From positions 7,552,501 to 7,616,500 of the forward strand of contig JAPVLO010000056.1 in the NCBI GenBank assembly GCA_027257055.1: a stretch of 64,000 nucleotides of DNA, read 5' to 3'. Shown here in pieces: positions 1-10,429 of this stretch. The translations under genes and the position numbers were made by a program. Every line of letters starts with the position of its first letter. Positions within the stretch are counted from its first letter, which is position 1. This stretch comes from Cephalopachus bancanus (Eukaryota > Chordata > Mammalia > Primates > Tarsiidae). The notes below the pieces were generated by a model. It ran no database searches, was not told the DNA's origin, and saw only the letters and a list, made by a program, of their open reading frames with translations.

Positions 1-125
1 TTTAAAAATTGTGGTAAAATGTACATCAGCAAAGTTACTCTTGTAACCATTTCTAAGTGTATTGTTCGGTGTTGAGTTCATTCGCATTATGCAACCATCC
101 ATCTCTAGAACTTTTTAATTTTTTC
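1..125 (-). repeat. L1M 3' end fragment
   Basis: The + strand carries the decayed complement of an old L1 3' end. ACCATTTCTAAGTGTA and GCAACCATCCATCTCTAGAAC are diagnostic. It runs off the left edge of the window. Confidence 0.6.
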
Positions 126-129
126 CAAC

Positions 130-470
130 AAAAACTACAGAAGGGGTTTGGATTTCCCACTTGACTGACACATCGTTATAAAAGCTGCCTCAGGGGCTTC
201 ATTCCATGGGACAAACACTCGATCCCGGTGGTGTTTCTCTGTACCTGCAGAAGTTGTTCCCAGGACCCTTTGTGATGAGTAACCAGAGACCCTGGGAAGA
301 GTGATGCTAGTCCCCTCCCCGAGGGCTTCCCATCGGAAGGCTCTGTGGCATTTCTTCATGCCATCTTGAGGCATACTTGGCTTTCTTTCACAAGTCTCAG
401 TTTTCCACAAATCAAAGTTGAGAAGGAAGGAGTAGCTTTGCCACCAACTTAACACTAGTCCATAACCTCA
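130..470 (-). other. unidentified stretch with a 106-codon open frame
   Basis: The minus strand is open from 455 to 135 (starts MLSWWQSYSF). I recognise no family, and there is no splice or codon-use evidence that it is translated. It lies between an L1M fragment and a MIR. It could be a piece of a processed pseudogene or an old transposon. Confidence 0.3.
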
Positions 471-564
471 ACGGAACTAAATCATGGAAACAAAAATCGC
501 TGTTTTTTTTTTCTCCTAATGTTATTTGGACCCCTGTGTCCCAGGCCTTTTTAGGTAACGTCCA

Positions 565-985
565 CTTTTAAGATAACAACCCCATTTTATTTTTACTTCT
601 TTTTTTCTTTTTTTAGTTTTTGAGTTGGAGTCTCACTGTGTCGCCCAGACTGGAGTGCAGTGCCGCTCCCGTCCACCACAGCCTCGACCTGCTGGGCTCC
701 GGTGATCCTTCCGCCTCAGCCTTCCAAGTAGCTGGAATTACAGGCGTGCACTACCACACCTGGTTGATTTTTTGATTTATTGTAGAGATGAGGTCTCGCT
801 GCCCAGGCGGGTCTTGAACCCGCGGGCTCAGGCAATCCACAACCCCGTTTTATATCTGAGAAGTCTGCAATTCATAGAGTTTCTGTCGTTGGTCTAAGGA
901 ATCAGAAGTGTTGATTGCCTCGGATAGGATTTGAACTTAATTCTGACCAAAGCCCTTGCTCTTTCTACTGTGGCAGAAGCATATG
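565..985 (-). repeat. MIR, split by an Alu
   Basis: The right part contains GGATTTGAACTTAATTCTGA and GCCCTTGCTCTTTCTACT, the complement of the MIR tRNA-derived head. The left part contains CCCCATTTTA. An Alu sits between the two halves. Confidence 0.7.
598..840 (-). repeat. Alu, 5'-truncated, strepsirrhine type
   Basis: Begins with a T-rich tail and GAGTTGGAGTCTCACTG, and stops inside the left arm at CAGGCAATCCAC. Flanked by a duplication: ACAACCCCATTTTAT to the left and ACAACCCCGTTTTAT to the right. It has the 7-nt left-arm deletion (CTCGCTGCCCAGG) and a perfect GCGGG/CCCGC hairpin. Confidence 0.9.
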
Positions 986-1352
986 TTGATAGAGATTCAT
1001 CATTCATAGCGCCGCTAATTGGATTGTTCACCAATTTTGATAGAGTCATAGTGTATCAAAGGAGTTTCCCTCTGGTCATTAATAATTTGCGCGTCTAAGC
1101 AATTGAATCTGGAGTTAATGGCCATCAAGGTTATTTTTTCCTCTGAAGGTTGGATGGGTCAGATGAATTTTTGAGCCTGGAAGTCTTTTTATATTAATCC
1201 AACACTAATGCATTTCTCAACATGTTTTTTTTTTAGTCCTCAGGGGCAGAGGGTTGCATTAAACATAATCCTTACTTCATGACATATTACCAACATGGTC
1301 TGCTTGCAGACTCTGTCTGATTTACTTGTGTTCCCTTTTATTTACTTATCTA

Positions 1353-1645
1353 TCTTTTTTTTTTGAGTAGGAGTCTCACTCTGTCGCCCAGGCTGGAATG
1401 CAATGGCACAATCATACCTACTGCAGCCTCAACCTGCTGGGCTCAGGTGATCCTTCCAACTCAGCCTTCCAAGTAGCTGGAACCACAGGCACACACCACC
1501 ACACCCAGTTAATTTTTTTATTTATTGTAAAGACAAGGTCTCGCCAAGTTGCCCAGGCTTGTCTAGAGCCCCTGGACTCAGGCAGTCCTCTTGCCTCCAC
1601 CTCCCAAATTGCTGTGATTACAGGCATGAACCACCATGCCTGGCT
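1353..1645 (-). repeat. Alu, full-length
   Basis: T-tail followed by GAGTAGGAGTCTCACTCTGT through to CACCATGCCTGGCTT. It retains the CAAGTTG segment in the left arm. It is diverged and sits next to a second Alu. Confidence 0.9.
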
Positions 1646-1667
1646 TGTGGTTCCTTTTGTTTTATTT

Positions 1668-1967
1668 TATTATTGTTTTTTGAGTCAGAGTCTCACTCTG
1701 TCTCCCAGACTGGAGTGCAATGGCATAATCATGGCTCACTGCAGCCTCAATCTCCTGGACTCAGGTGATCCTTCCGTCTCAGACTCCTGAGTAGCTAGGA
1801 ATCCAGACATGTGCCACGGCCCCTGGCTAATTTTTTAAAATTATTTTTGTGCAGATGAGGTCTCTCTATGTTGTCCAGGCTAGTCTCGAACTCCTTTCCT
1901 CAAGCAGTCCTCCCACTTCGGCTTCCCAGAGTGCTGGGATTGCAGGCATGGGCCACTGCACCTGGCA
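1668..1967 (-). repeat. Alu, older (AluJ-like)
   Basis: GAGTCAGAGTCTCACTCTGT through GCCACTGCACCTGGCA. It has the canonical GTGCTGGGATTGCAGGC head and no strepsirrhine 1-nt deletion. Confidence 0.88.
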
Positions 1968-2676
1968 CTCTCTTTTATTTCTGCTCCTTTCCGTACTTGA
2001 TGAGTAACCATTCTAATATAGTCAATGTTTGCCTCTTTGTGTATGTGCTTCCAAAATATGTCTTATGGTTTTAATTTTGTTGTCATCTTAATTTGCATAA
2101 ATGATATTACATAAATGGCATGAATTCCATTCTTTTTCTCCTTTTTCATTCAGCGTCGTTTAAAAGACTTTCTTATTTTGCTACTTGTGATTAATTGCTT
2201 CTAACTGCTGACAGTGCACTATGATGTTCATCCACCACATTTTATCGATTCTTTCTCCTGATGACTGTCACCCAGGTTACTTCCAACTCCCTGCTATCTC
2301 AAGCAACATTGTAATGAATCCTCCATTGTCTACTTGAGACACACACATACCCCCAAGAGTAGAATTGCTGGTATATAGAGTATGTGTGTGCTTAATTAAT
2401 TCAGTAATGCCAAACTGCTCTCAGATGGCTACACCAGTTGATGTTTCCAGTTGTGGTGACTAGACTATCCTCATGTCTCCACTAAGACTTGATGGTACAG
2501 CTTTCTTACATTTGCCAGTCTAATAGTGTATATCTCCTTTAAAGATATGTTGCATCTCTCATTTAATATTTTGGTATCTCATTTTAATTTGCATTTCCAT
2601 AATCACTCATGAATTTGAGCATTTCTTCAGATGTCTATCGGCCTTTTGAGTTTATATGTTTTGACCAGATTTCCTT

Positions 2677-2988
2677 TCTTTTCTTTTTTTCTTTTTTTTG
2701 AGTTGGAGTCTCACTCTTGTCACCCAGGCTGGAGCGCCATGGCACACTCACAGCCACCACAGCCTCGACTTGCTGGATTTAGGCAATCCTTCCACCTCAG
2801 CCTTCCAAGTAACTGGAACTACATGCACACCATCATGCCCAGCTAGTTTTTATGACTTATTGTAGAGAAGAGGTCTCACCAAATTGCCCAGGCTGGTCTC
2901 GAACCCCCCGCTCCCCGGGCTCAGGCAGTCCTATCGCCTCTGCCTTTCAAAGTGATGGGATTACAGGCTGAGCTACCGCACCAGCCCA
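2677..2988 (-). repeat. Alu inside the old L1
   Basis: T-rich tail and GAGTTGGAGTCTCACTCTTG through GCTACCGCACCAGCCC. The flanks repeat CAGATTTC (left) and CAGATTTC (right), a good target duplication. Confidence 0.9.
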
Positions 2989-4039
2989 GATTTCTATTGG
3001 TGCTGCCATCTTTTTTTGCTTGATTTGTAGAAATTCCCTGTATATTATTTGTTGGTTTAAAATACTGCCAATATATTCTTGTGTTATATTTTCTATTTGA
3101 AAATTTTTATTTATTTATTAACTTAGTTTATTAACATGGTGATTGTCCTTAAAAAATTTCCTGGTGTTTAACTATCCTTTCATTCCTGCACCCTTCTTGA
3201 AAATAAAGTCTTAGATTGAATCACATGAAATTACTGTTTTTTAGGTCAAAAAGTGGTCAAATATTGACTGTATTATAGAGTTCAAATTAAATATTTTAAA
3301 TATACTATTGAATTAAATTAGGTTTTTTTAGAAAAGATTTTTCCATCTGTGCTTATATGTTAAATAGGACTATATAATCTTTTTTTATTGATTTGTCTGT
3401 ATCTGTTGTTAAATCAGGATTATACCAGTCTCAAAAAATGAGGTGGATAGCTTTGTTTCACATTTTTTTCCATGTTCTGAAACAACTTACGTAGGATAAA
3501 AATTCATTGTGATTTGAAATAATATAGAATTCAAATGTAAAACTATCTAGCACTGTGTTTTATGAAAGAGGATATTTTTTGCTATCATTTCAATTTCTTT
3601 AACAATTTTTACATTTTTTTGAGAAATGTATCTATGTCTTAGAGATTTTAAAATGTGCCAACATATAGTTCATATTGATACACTATTTATAATAATTTTA
3701 TTTTAAAAACCTATTTTTCTTTTTTAATTCTTTAATTTATTCATGTCATCTATTTTTTTTCTTGTTCAGGTTTTGCAGAGTCTACCTTATTAATGTTTTC
3801 CAAGAAGTAGATTTTAATTTCATTGACCTTTGGGTGGTATTTGTTTTGTTTTGTTTTATTCTGTTTGGTGATGGTAGTTCTATATTCATTAGTAAATGCC
3901 CTTATTTTTGCTATTCTCTCCTTATTTCTTTGCATTTGCTATGTAGTTATTTTTCAACTTCATGTTTAGAATGTTTAGCTTAATTATTTTTTAAACTTTT
4001 CTTGCTTTCTGATAAATTATTCAAAATTATAAATAGGCT

Positions 4040-4354
4040 TGTTTTTTTTGTTTGTTTGTTTTTTGAGTCAGAGTCCCACTCTTGTCGCTCAGGCTAGAAT
4101 ACAGTAGCACACTCATGGCCACCCCAACGTCGACCTGCTGGGCTCCATGATCCTTTCACCTCAGCCTTCCAAGTAGCCAGAACTACAGGCACACACTAGC
4201 ATGCCCGGCTCATTTTTTTTTTTTTTTCTTAATATTTTAGAAACAAAGTTTCATCAAGTTGCCCAGGCTGGTCTCGAATCCCTGGGCTCAGGCAATCCTC
4301 TCACCTCAGCCTCCCAAAGTGTTGGGATTATGGGCTTGAGCCACAGTGCCTGGC
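4040..4354 (-). repeat. Alu inside the old L1
   Basis: T/G-rich tail, then GAGTCAGAGTCCCACTCTTG, through GAGCCACAGTGCCTGGCC. The flanks share ATAAATA, consistent with a short target duplication. Confidence 0.88.
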
Positions 4355-4817
4355 CTATAAATAATAGCTTTCCAAATCTGCTTTAGCTATGTCTCCCAAG
4401 TTTGATATCTAGAATTATATTTATTCAGTTGTGAATATTGTATTTCTTAATTTCCCACTTAAATCTTTGGCTTTTGTCTGTCTAGTAATTTATTCCTAAA
4501 CACATGGGGTTTTTAAAGTATCTTTTTATTGTTAATTTATAATTTTTTGTTTGATTGTACTGTGTTTTAAGGACACAGCCTGTGTGATATTGATTCCTTG
4601 AGAGCCATTGAAGTTTCTTTTATGGCTCAACTTGTAGTCTGTTTCTGTATTTGTTCTGTGTGGGACTTCTCAAAAATGTGTATTTTGTGTATGCCAATTG
4701 TAGAATTATCTTATTTCTCCTATATTGAACTTATTGTCCTCAATATCATCTTATAAACTACATTATTCTGCCTTATTATTTTTCTGAGAGGGATGTGTTA
4801 AAATTGTTGTTTCATAG

Positions 4818-5104
4818 TTGGGCTCGGTGGCTCAGCCTGTAATCCTGCGCCTTTGAGAGGCTGAGGTGAGTGGATTGCCTGAGCCTGCGGGTTCGAGACC
4901 CGCCTGGGCAGCGAGACCTCATCTCTACAATAAATCAAAAAATCAGCCGGGCATGGTAGTGCATGCCTGTAATTCTGGCTACTTGGAAGGCTGAGGCGGA
5001 AGTATTGCCAGAGCCCAGCAGGTCGAGGCTACGGTGGCCGGGAGCGGCCACTGCACTCTAGTCTGGGCGACAGAGTGAGACTCCAACTCAAAAAAAAAAA
5101 AAAA
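4818..5104 (+). repeat. Alu, young strepsirrhine subfamily
   Basis: Starts TTGGGCTCGGTGGCTCAGCC and ends in a long A tail. It has the CCTGCGCC head variant, the 7-nt left-arm deletion and a perfect GCGGGTTCGAGACCCGC hairpin at 4887-4903. A 17-bp duplication flanks it at 4801-4817 and 5105-5121. Confidence 0.93.
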
Positions 5105-5121
5105 AAATTGTTGTTTCATAG

Positions 5122-5417
5122 CTGGGCGTGGTGCCTCATGCCCATAATCCCAGCACTTTGGGAGGCTGAGGCGAAAAGATTGCCTGAGCCCAGGGTTCGA
5201 AACCAGCCTGGGCAACTTGGCAAGACCTCATCTCTGCAATAAATAAAAAAAATTAGCCAGGCTTCGTGGCATGTGCTTGTAGTTCCAACTACTTGGAAGG
5301 CTGAGAAGGAAGGCTCGCCTGAGCCCAGCAGGTCGAGGCTACAGTGGCGTGAGTGTGCTGCTGCACTCCAGCGTGAACAGCAAAATGAGACACTGATTCA
5401 GAAAAAAGAAAAAAAAA
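5122..5417 (+). repeat. Alu, second insertion at the same site
   Basis: Starts CTGGGCGTGGTGCCTCATGC and ends in an A-rich tail. It is followed by a third copy of the same target motif (TGTTGTTTCAT, 5419-5429). Confidence 0.9.
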
Positions 5418-5457
5418 GTGTTGTTTCATGTTGTTTTCTTAGCTGTGATATCATTTC

Positions 5458-5747
5458 TTTCTTTGAGTTGGAGTCTCACTCTGTTGCCCAGGCTGGAGTG
5501 CAGTGGCACGCACACTCAGCCACCACAGCCTCGACCTGTTGGGCTCAGGTGATCTTTCCACCTTAGCCTTCCAAGTAGCTGGAACTACAGGCACATGCTA
5601 CCACGCCTGGCTTTTTTTAAAAATTTATTGTAGAGAAGAGGTCTCACCGAGTTGCCCAGGCTGGTCTCAAACCCTGAGCTCAGGCAGTCTTCTTACCTCG
5701 GCCTTCCAAAGTGCTAGGATTATAGGCATGAGCCACCACGCCTGGCC
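5458..5747 (-). repeat. Alu
   Basis: GAGTTGGAGTCTCACTCTGT through ACCACGCCTGGCC. Flanked by ATATCATTTCTT on both sides. Confidence 0.9.
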
Positions 5748-5912
5748 AATATCATTTCTTAACCATCTTACCCTGTAAATTCAATAGACAAAGCAGATGA
5801 AAACATCTGGTTGAATCTGGAAGAATGTTCTTAAGTAGAGCCTCCTACTTAAGCCCCATCCCAGGAGACCCCGAGGAACATCTGCAGAATTAACCTTTCA
5901 GTCTTACTTCTA

Positions 5913-6205
5913 TTTTTTGTTTTTTTGAGTTGGAGTCTCACTCCGTCGCCCAGACTGGAGTGCAGTGGTCGCTCCCGGCCACCGCAGCCTCGACCTGCTA
6001 GGCTCCGGCGATCCTTCTGCCTCAGCCTTCCAAGCAGATGGAACTACAGGCGTGCGCTACCACGCCCAGATAATTTTTTTATTTATTGTAGAGATGAGGT
6101 CTCCAAGTTGCCCAGGTGGGTCTCGAACCCACGGGCTCAGGCAATCCACTCACCTCAGCCTCCCAAAGGCGCAGGATTACAGGCTAAGCCACCGAGCTCG
6201 GCTCA
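5913..6205 (-). repeat. Alu, strepsirrhine type
   Basis: GAGTTGGAGTCTCACTCCGT through GAGCTCGGCT. The left-arm hairpin is GTGGG/CCCAC, a paired change relative to GCGGG/CCCGC. Confidence 0.9.
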
Positions 6206-6214
6206 GTTTTATTT

Positions 6215-6480
6215 CTTATCACTCACCCACTAATCCCAAGAGCCCAAGACTTTCCAATTTGCAGCCAACAGGCTGTCTCATCCTCCCTCTCATCCCATCA
6301 GCTCTGGTGCTTTTCCGCTTGCCATTCCACCCACCAGGGTTCTCCCTTACACAGTCAAACTCTGAACCTTAGTCAAGACCCTGCTCCCATGCTGTGTCTT
6401 CCAAGAAATCTTTTCTAGCCTTATCAGTGCTTAGAATTCTAAAAGCAATTATTATGAGCACAATTAATTTGGTATTTATC
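6215..6480 (+). repeat. L2-like old repeat
   Basis: A composition and word match by eye to the L2 3' region (CTTTTCCGCTTGCCATTCCA, TCCAAGAAATCTTTTCTAGCC). It is weakly conserved. Confidence 0.4.
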
Positions 6481-7435
6481 TACTACCTAATTCACTAATA
6501 AATTAGCTTGTACTTAATGATTAGCAATTGTGGTGGGTGTAACCTTTAGAAAATAGTGGTTGTTGTTTAATATTTGTTGTGTTAATTTTGCTTCCCCTAT
6601 TATAGTCTATAAGTATCTGGACTATAACGCATGTCTTGTATGTCTCTATTCATTAACAGACCCAACCAGCAACTTGTTCTTGACTACCGACCAGCAAAAA
6701 TACCTGGAATTTATTTACTTCAATGTTAATATGACTTAATTTTTTTCCTATATGGATGACAGTTTTGCTGTGTTTTAAGTCCTTCATCTTACTGTATTTT
6801 GCTAAAAGTGTTCTTAGTTAATAACAAGCTTTGTCAGTGAAAGTTCTTTAAGGTTCTCTTCAAAATCCTTGTTAAACAAACAGATTTATTCTCTTTCTAA
6901 AATAAGCCCCCACTTGTGCTTTATTCTTTTAATGTAAATGTATGCATAAAGTCGTCTTTATGAGTATGTCTACTCATTTACAAAGCGGTGTCTGCTAAGT
7001 CTGGTAAAGGGGTAGAATGGACTAGGCTGTCTTCCTGCCCCCTCTTCCTGCAGACTATCTGACTTAAGCCTTCAGTTTGCAAGGTTTCCTCCTAAAAACA
7101 GGAAATATAAAATAAGTCCAGCATTAAACTGAGCATTGAGAGCTCCAAGACGGTCTCAAACTACTAATTTGTTATTCTACTGATGAGATGATTGCTTCTG
7201 ACCATAGTGGTGGGCATGATGCCTTTGAGTCCTGGTAGCACACCTGGGCCTGAGCTGGTGCTATGTGAGGTACAAGATATGCTTAAAGCAATATTGTCAC
7301 CACTCTGGTTTGCTAGTGTGGATTTTTGCCCAGAATCAATACTGGTGAAATATAGCCCAGCCAGATCCTCAAATCCTTTTAGATCCTAATGTAGAGGTAG
7401 CAAAGTGAGACAGAAGGCAGAAGAAAGGAATGATA
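6481..7435. other. intron sequence, no clear feature
   Basis: AT-rich intronic DNA. I see no exon with acceptor, open frame and donor, and no repeat that I can name with confidence. Confidence 0.6.
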
Positions 7436-7672
7436 AGAACACTTACAAGTCATGAACTTGTTAAGACCTTTGATGTGTGTGTTGTTATTTAATTTTTCCA
7501 ATATCCATGAAATGGATATTATCATTTTATAGATACAGTGGAACCTCAGAAATAAAACAATGTATTCATTCATTATTGGATATTGATTAAGTAGTAGATT
7601 GGTGGACTGGCTTCAGATCTCACAGCTAAAGCAACATCCTTAACTCCCTTTACGTTTGCGCATATAATCCAT
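7436..7672 (+). repeat. inverted duplication, left arm (MIR-like)
   Basis: The reverse complement of this segment matches 8313-8547 with about 23 substitutions in about 205 aligned bases plus two small gaps (roughly 89% by hand count). The content resembles a MIR (TCTATAAAATGATAATATCC in complement). Confidence 0.85.
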
Positions 7673-7724
7673 CTTGTACCTTTCGTATATATTAAAGAAA
7701 TGTAGTTATTTAGAATTAACTGTT

Positions 7725-7855
7725 GAGTGTCTTTCCTACTAGACTGTAAGTCCTAACAGTAGAAACCATATTGCTTTGTTCGGTATTATATCTCCAAGAG
7801 CAAGCACTTTGCTTGGCATATATCTGGTGCTCAGTTAATATTTCTGTTTCCCCCT
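7725..7855 (+). repeat. L2/MIR 3'-end-like fragment
   Basis: ACTAGACTGTAAGTCCTAAC, ATATCTCCAAGAGCAAGCAC and TGGTGCTCAGTTAATATTT follow the order of the L2 3' end. It lies in the spacer of the inverted duplication. Confidence 0.6.
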
Positions 7856-8022
7856 TTTTAGGGGGTGGTTGGATGGGAGGAAGGGGCCCATGGTTTCCAC
7901 TACTTTGTGTTGACTGTCTTAGGTAAGTAAAGCGTTCGTGGAAAGTCTCGACCAGGGTGAACCTGACCAATCAGAAGATTTCATGGATGAGCTAAACTTC
8001 TTAGGTAGAAATAAAATAATTG

Positions 8023-8300
8023 ACCGGGCTCGGTGGATCAGCCTGTAATCCCTGCACTTTGGGAGACTGAGGCGAATGGATTGCCTGAACCCATGGGTTC
8101 GAGACCAGCCTGGGCAACATGGTGAGACCTCGTCTCTACAATAAATCAAAAAATTAGCTGGGCATGTTAGCGCACACCTGTAGTTCTGGCTGCTTGGAAG
8201 ACTGAGGCGGAAGGATCGCCGGAGCCCAGCAGGTCAAGGCTGCGGTGGCTGGGAGTGTGTCACTGGACTCCAGCCTGGGTGGTGGAGTGAGACTCCCTTG
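8023..8300 (+). repeat. Alu, strepsirrhine type, in the inverted-repeat spacer
   Basis: GACCGGGCTCGGTGGATCAGCC through GGTGGAGTGAGACTCC. It has almost no A tail left. It retains CAACATGG in the left arm. Confidence 0.88.
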
Positions 8301-8312
8301 TGTTTTTGTAAA

Positions 8313-8547
8313 ATGGGTTATATGAGCAAATGCAAGGGAAGTTAAGGATGTTGGTTTAGCTGTGAGATTTGAAACCAGTCCACAGATCTACCACTTAGTC
8401 AGTATCCAGTAATGAACACGTTGTTTTATTTCTGTGGGGTTCTACTGCATCTGTAAAATGATACTATCCATTTCATGGATGTTGGGAACATTAAATAACA
8501 ACATACACATCAAGGGTCTTAGCAAGTTCATGACTTGTATGTGTTCT
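8313..8547 (-). repeat. inverted duplication, right arm (MIR-like)
   Basis: Partner of 7436-7672 in opposite orientation. The outer end stops sharply at GTGTTCT before an A-rich run. The inner end fades at ATGGGTTATATGAGCAAATG. Confidence 0.85.
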
Positions 8548-8644
8548 GTAAAAAAAAAAAAAGAAAAGAATTTCTAACTGCAACCTACATATAAGGCCAT
8601 GTATGACCTTAAGTATTAAGTACTCTCAAAAAAGGAACTATTGT

Positions 8645-8810
8645 AGAGCTAGACAAGGTGTCACACACCTGTAGTCCCAGCTACTTGGGAGCCTGAGGCA
8701 GGAAGATCACTTGAACCCAGGAGCTAGAGGCTGTAATGTGCTATGATTGTGCCTGTGAATAGCCACTGCACTCCAACCTGGGCAAGCAAGACTGTGAGTC
8801 TTAAGAAAAC
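8645..8810 (+). repeat. Alu monomer-like fragment
   Basis: A single Alu unit with CACACCTGTAGTCCCAGCTA, TTGAACCCAGGAG and CCACTGCACTCCAACCTGGG. It is old and diverged. Confidence 0.75.
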
Positions 8811-8811
8811 G

Positions 8812-9135
8812 GTGGCAGGGCATGGTAGCTCACACTGGTAATCTCAGTGCTTTGGGATGCTGAGGCAGGAGGATTGCTTGAGGTCAGGCATTCAAGAATA
8901 GCCTGGGCAACATAGCAAGACCCCATCTCTACAGAAAACAAAATTAAGAAAAAAAATTTAGCTAAGCATGTTGACATATGCCTGTAGTCCCATCTACTTG
9001 GGAGGACAAAACAGTTGGATTGCTTGAACCTACAGGGTGGAGGACTGCAGTGAGCCAAGATCTTGCCACTGCACTCCAGGCTGGGTGACAGAGCGAGACC
9101 TTGTCTCCAAAAAGAAAAGAAAAGAAGAGAAAAAA
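8812..9135 (+). repeat. Alu, old (AluJ-like), 160 bp before the exon
   Basis: GGTGGCAGGGCATGGTAGCTC through CTTGTCTCCAAAAAG with an A/G-rich tail. It is the repeat nearest to the 9299 acceptor and lies upstream of its polypyrimidine tract. Confidence 0.88.
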
Positions 9136-9298
9136 GAACTATTATAGAGGAATCACCATTGGATGGGGAAACGCTGACATCTTTATAAAACAAACTCTAC
9201 TGCTTTCCACTGCTTCACTTGACTAACCTAAAAAACAAACGAACAAAAAACCAAACTCTACTGTTCCTTTTAATTTTTAAAACTTTTTGTTTTAATAG

Positions 9299-9495
9299 AA
9301 AAAATCAGGCAAAGATATGCAGATCTGCCTGGAGAACTACACATCATTGAACTTGAAAAGGATAAGAATGGACTTGGACTCAGCCTCGCTGGTAATAAAG
9401 ACAGGTCGCGCATGAGCATATTCGTGGTGGGAATTAACCCGGAAGGACCTGCTGCAACAGATGGGCGAATGCGGGTCGGAGATGAGCTGTTGGAG
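9299..9495 (+). CDS. PATJ: PATJ (INADL) exon, N-terminal part of a PDZ domain (probably PDZ7)
   Basis: The exon follows a pyrimidine-rich tract ending TTTTAATAG and ends before a GTGAGA donor. Its first two bases complete a codon begun in an upstream exon outside the window. 65 whole codons follow, so it exits in phase 0. The product starts [20 protein letters not shown]. It holds the PDZ carboxylate-binding loop GLGL, the strand region SRMSIFVV, and [11 protein letters not shown], where the domain splits into the next exon. PATJ is a cytoplasmic multi-PDZ scaffold that binds PALS1 and tight-junction proteins in the Crumbs apical polarity complex. From memory, MPDZ has a different string here (VGIDPNGAAGKDGRLQIADELLE), which favours PATJ. 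The PDZ number is from memory of the domain order. Relative to the human protein as I recall it, ATDGRMRV would be AADGRMRI. Confidence 0.9.
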
Positions 9496-10049
9496 GTGAG
9501 AGGCATATGTTTTCAATTTCTCTTCTGGTGAAGTCTGGGGAATGCGAAGGATGGTGAGCAGGAAAATGAGGTGAGAGGGAAGAATGTTGACAAATCACAT
9601 TTCCTTCAACTACTTAAAATCATTTTCCAGAGCAAGAACAGAAATCAAATCTTGGCTTGCAAATATTCTTTGCCACTTGTCACAAAATAGTTGAATAGCT
9701 CTCAAGCAGAATATTATGGAAGCATATTAAAATTGTAGGACTTGTTTTTAATACCAATTGGAAAATGTTCAAAATTACTTTGGTTGTATATTAATTCAAC
9801 ATTGTTAGTAGTTATCAAAGTTCCTCTTGGGTTTTGAATTAAACGTAAGTATAACTTCTCTTGCGGTTCTTTCGGGTTATTTTCAGAAGGTATTGGCGTC
9901 AACAAAATCCTGTGAACTTGTCAGAAATAGTTAATGTCTGTCAAGGTGGGTTCCTCATTTAGGATCAGGATAGAAGAAGGCTGACCCTCTGGTAGTTACT
10001 CAGTAGGCAATTTCATCATTAATCTAAAAAGTTTATTCTTATTTGCTTT
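9496..10049. other. intron start, no clear feature
   Basis: Non-repetitive intron immediately after the exon. No further exon-like segment was seen. Confidence 0.6.
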
Positions 10050-10054
10050 TTGTT

Positions 10055-10362
10055 TTGGGGTTTTTTTTTTTTTTTGAATCAAGAGTCTCACTCTGTCGCC
10101 CAGGCTGGAGTACAGTGGCACACTCTGAGCCACCCCAGCCTCAACCTGCTGGGCTCAGGCGATCTTTCCCCTCAGCCTTCCAAAAGCCAGAACTATAGAT
10201 TCATGCTACCATGCCTGGTAATATATATTTTTTGATATATTGTAGAGACATGGTCTCACCGAGTTGCCCAGGCTGGTCTTGAATCTCCGGCCTTGGGCAT
10301 TCCTTTCGCCTTGACCTCCCAAAGTGCTGGGATTACAGGCTTGATCCATCACACCTGGCCCT
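10055..10362 (-). repeat. Alu
   Basis: Long T tail and AGAGTCTCACTCTGTCGCCC through CATCACACCTGGCCC. Confidence 0.9.
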
Positions 10363-10429
10363 TTTATTTGTTTTTAACTTAAAGCCAGGGCTTCTGTTCT
10401 GAGTTGATCTTGGTTTGATACTCATTGAC

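Larger units (their letters stand above)
1968..4800 (-). repeat. old L1 (L1M type), interrupted by two Alus
   Basis: The + strand is the complement of L1 ORF2 sequence and downstream L1 sequence. Landmarks are AGAGTAGAATTGCTGG, CAGTTGATGTTTCCA and TTTAATTTGCATTTC near 2350-2600, and TAGATTTTAATTTCATTGACC near 3810. It is broken at 2677-2988 and 4040-4354 by Alus. All frames are heavily stopped. Confidence 0.7.

Noticed and set aside
4862..4910. GCGGGTTCGAGACCCGC taken as a tRNA gene
   Set aside because: Only a T-arm-like hairpin is present. No acceptor stem, anticodon arm or matching D arm; it lies in an Alu left arm.
5925..6372. Open frames of 100-135 codons with a recurring ELESHSVAQ / SCPGWSRT-like protein
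   Set aside because: These are translations of antisense Alu sequence. The same peptide recurs at every minus-strand Alu and has no independent coding evidence.
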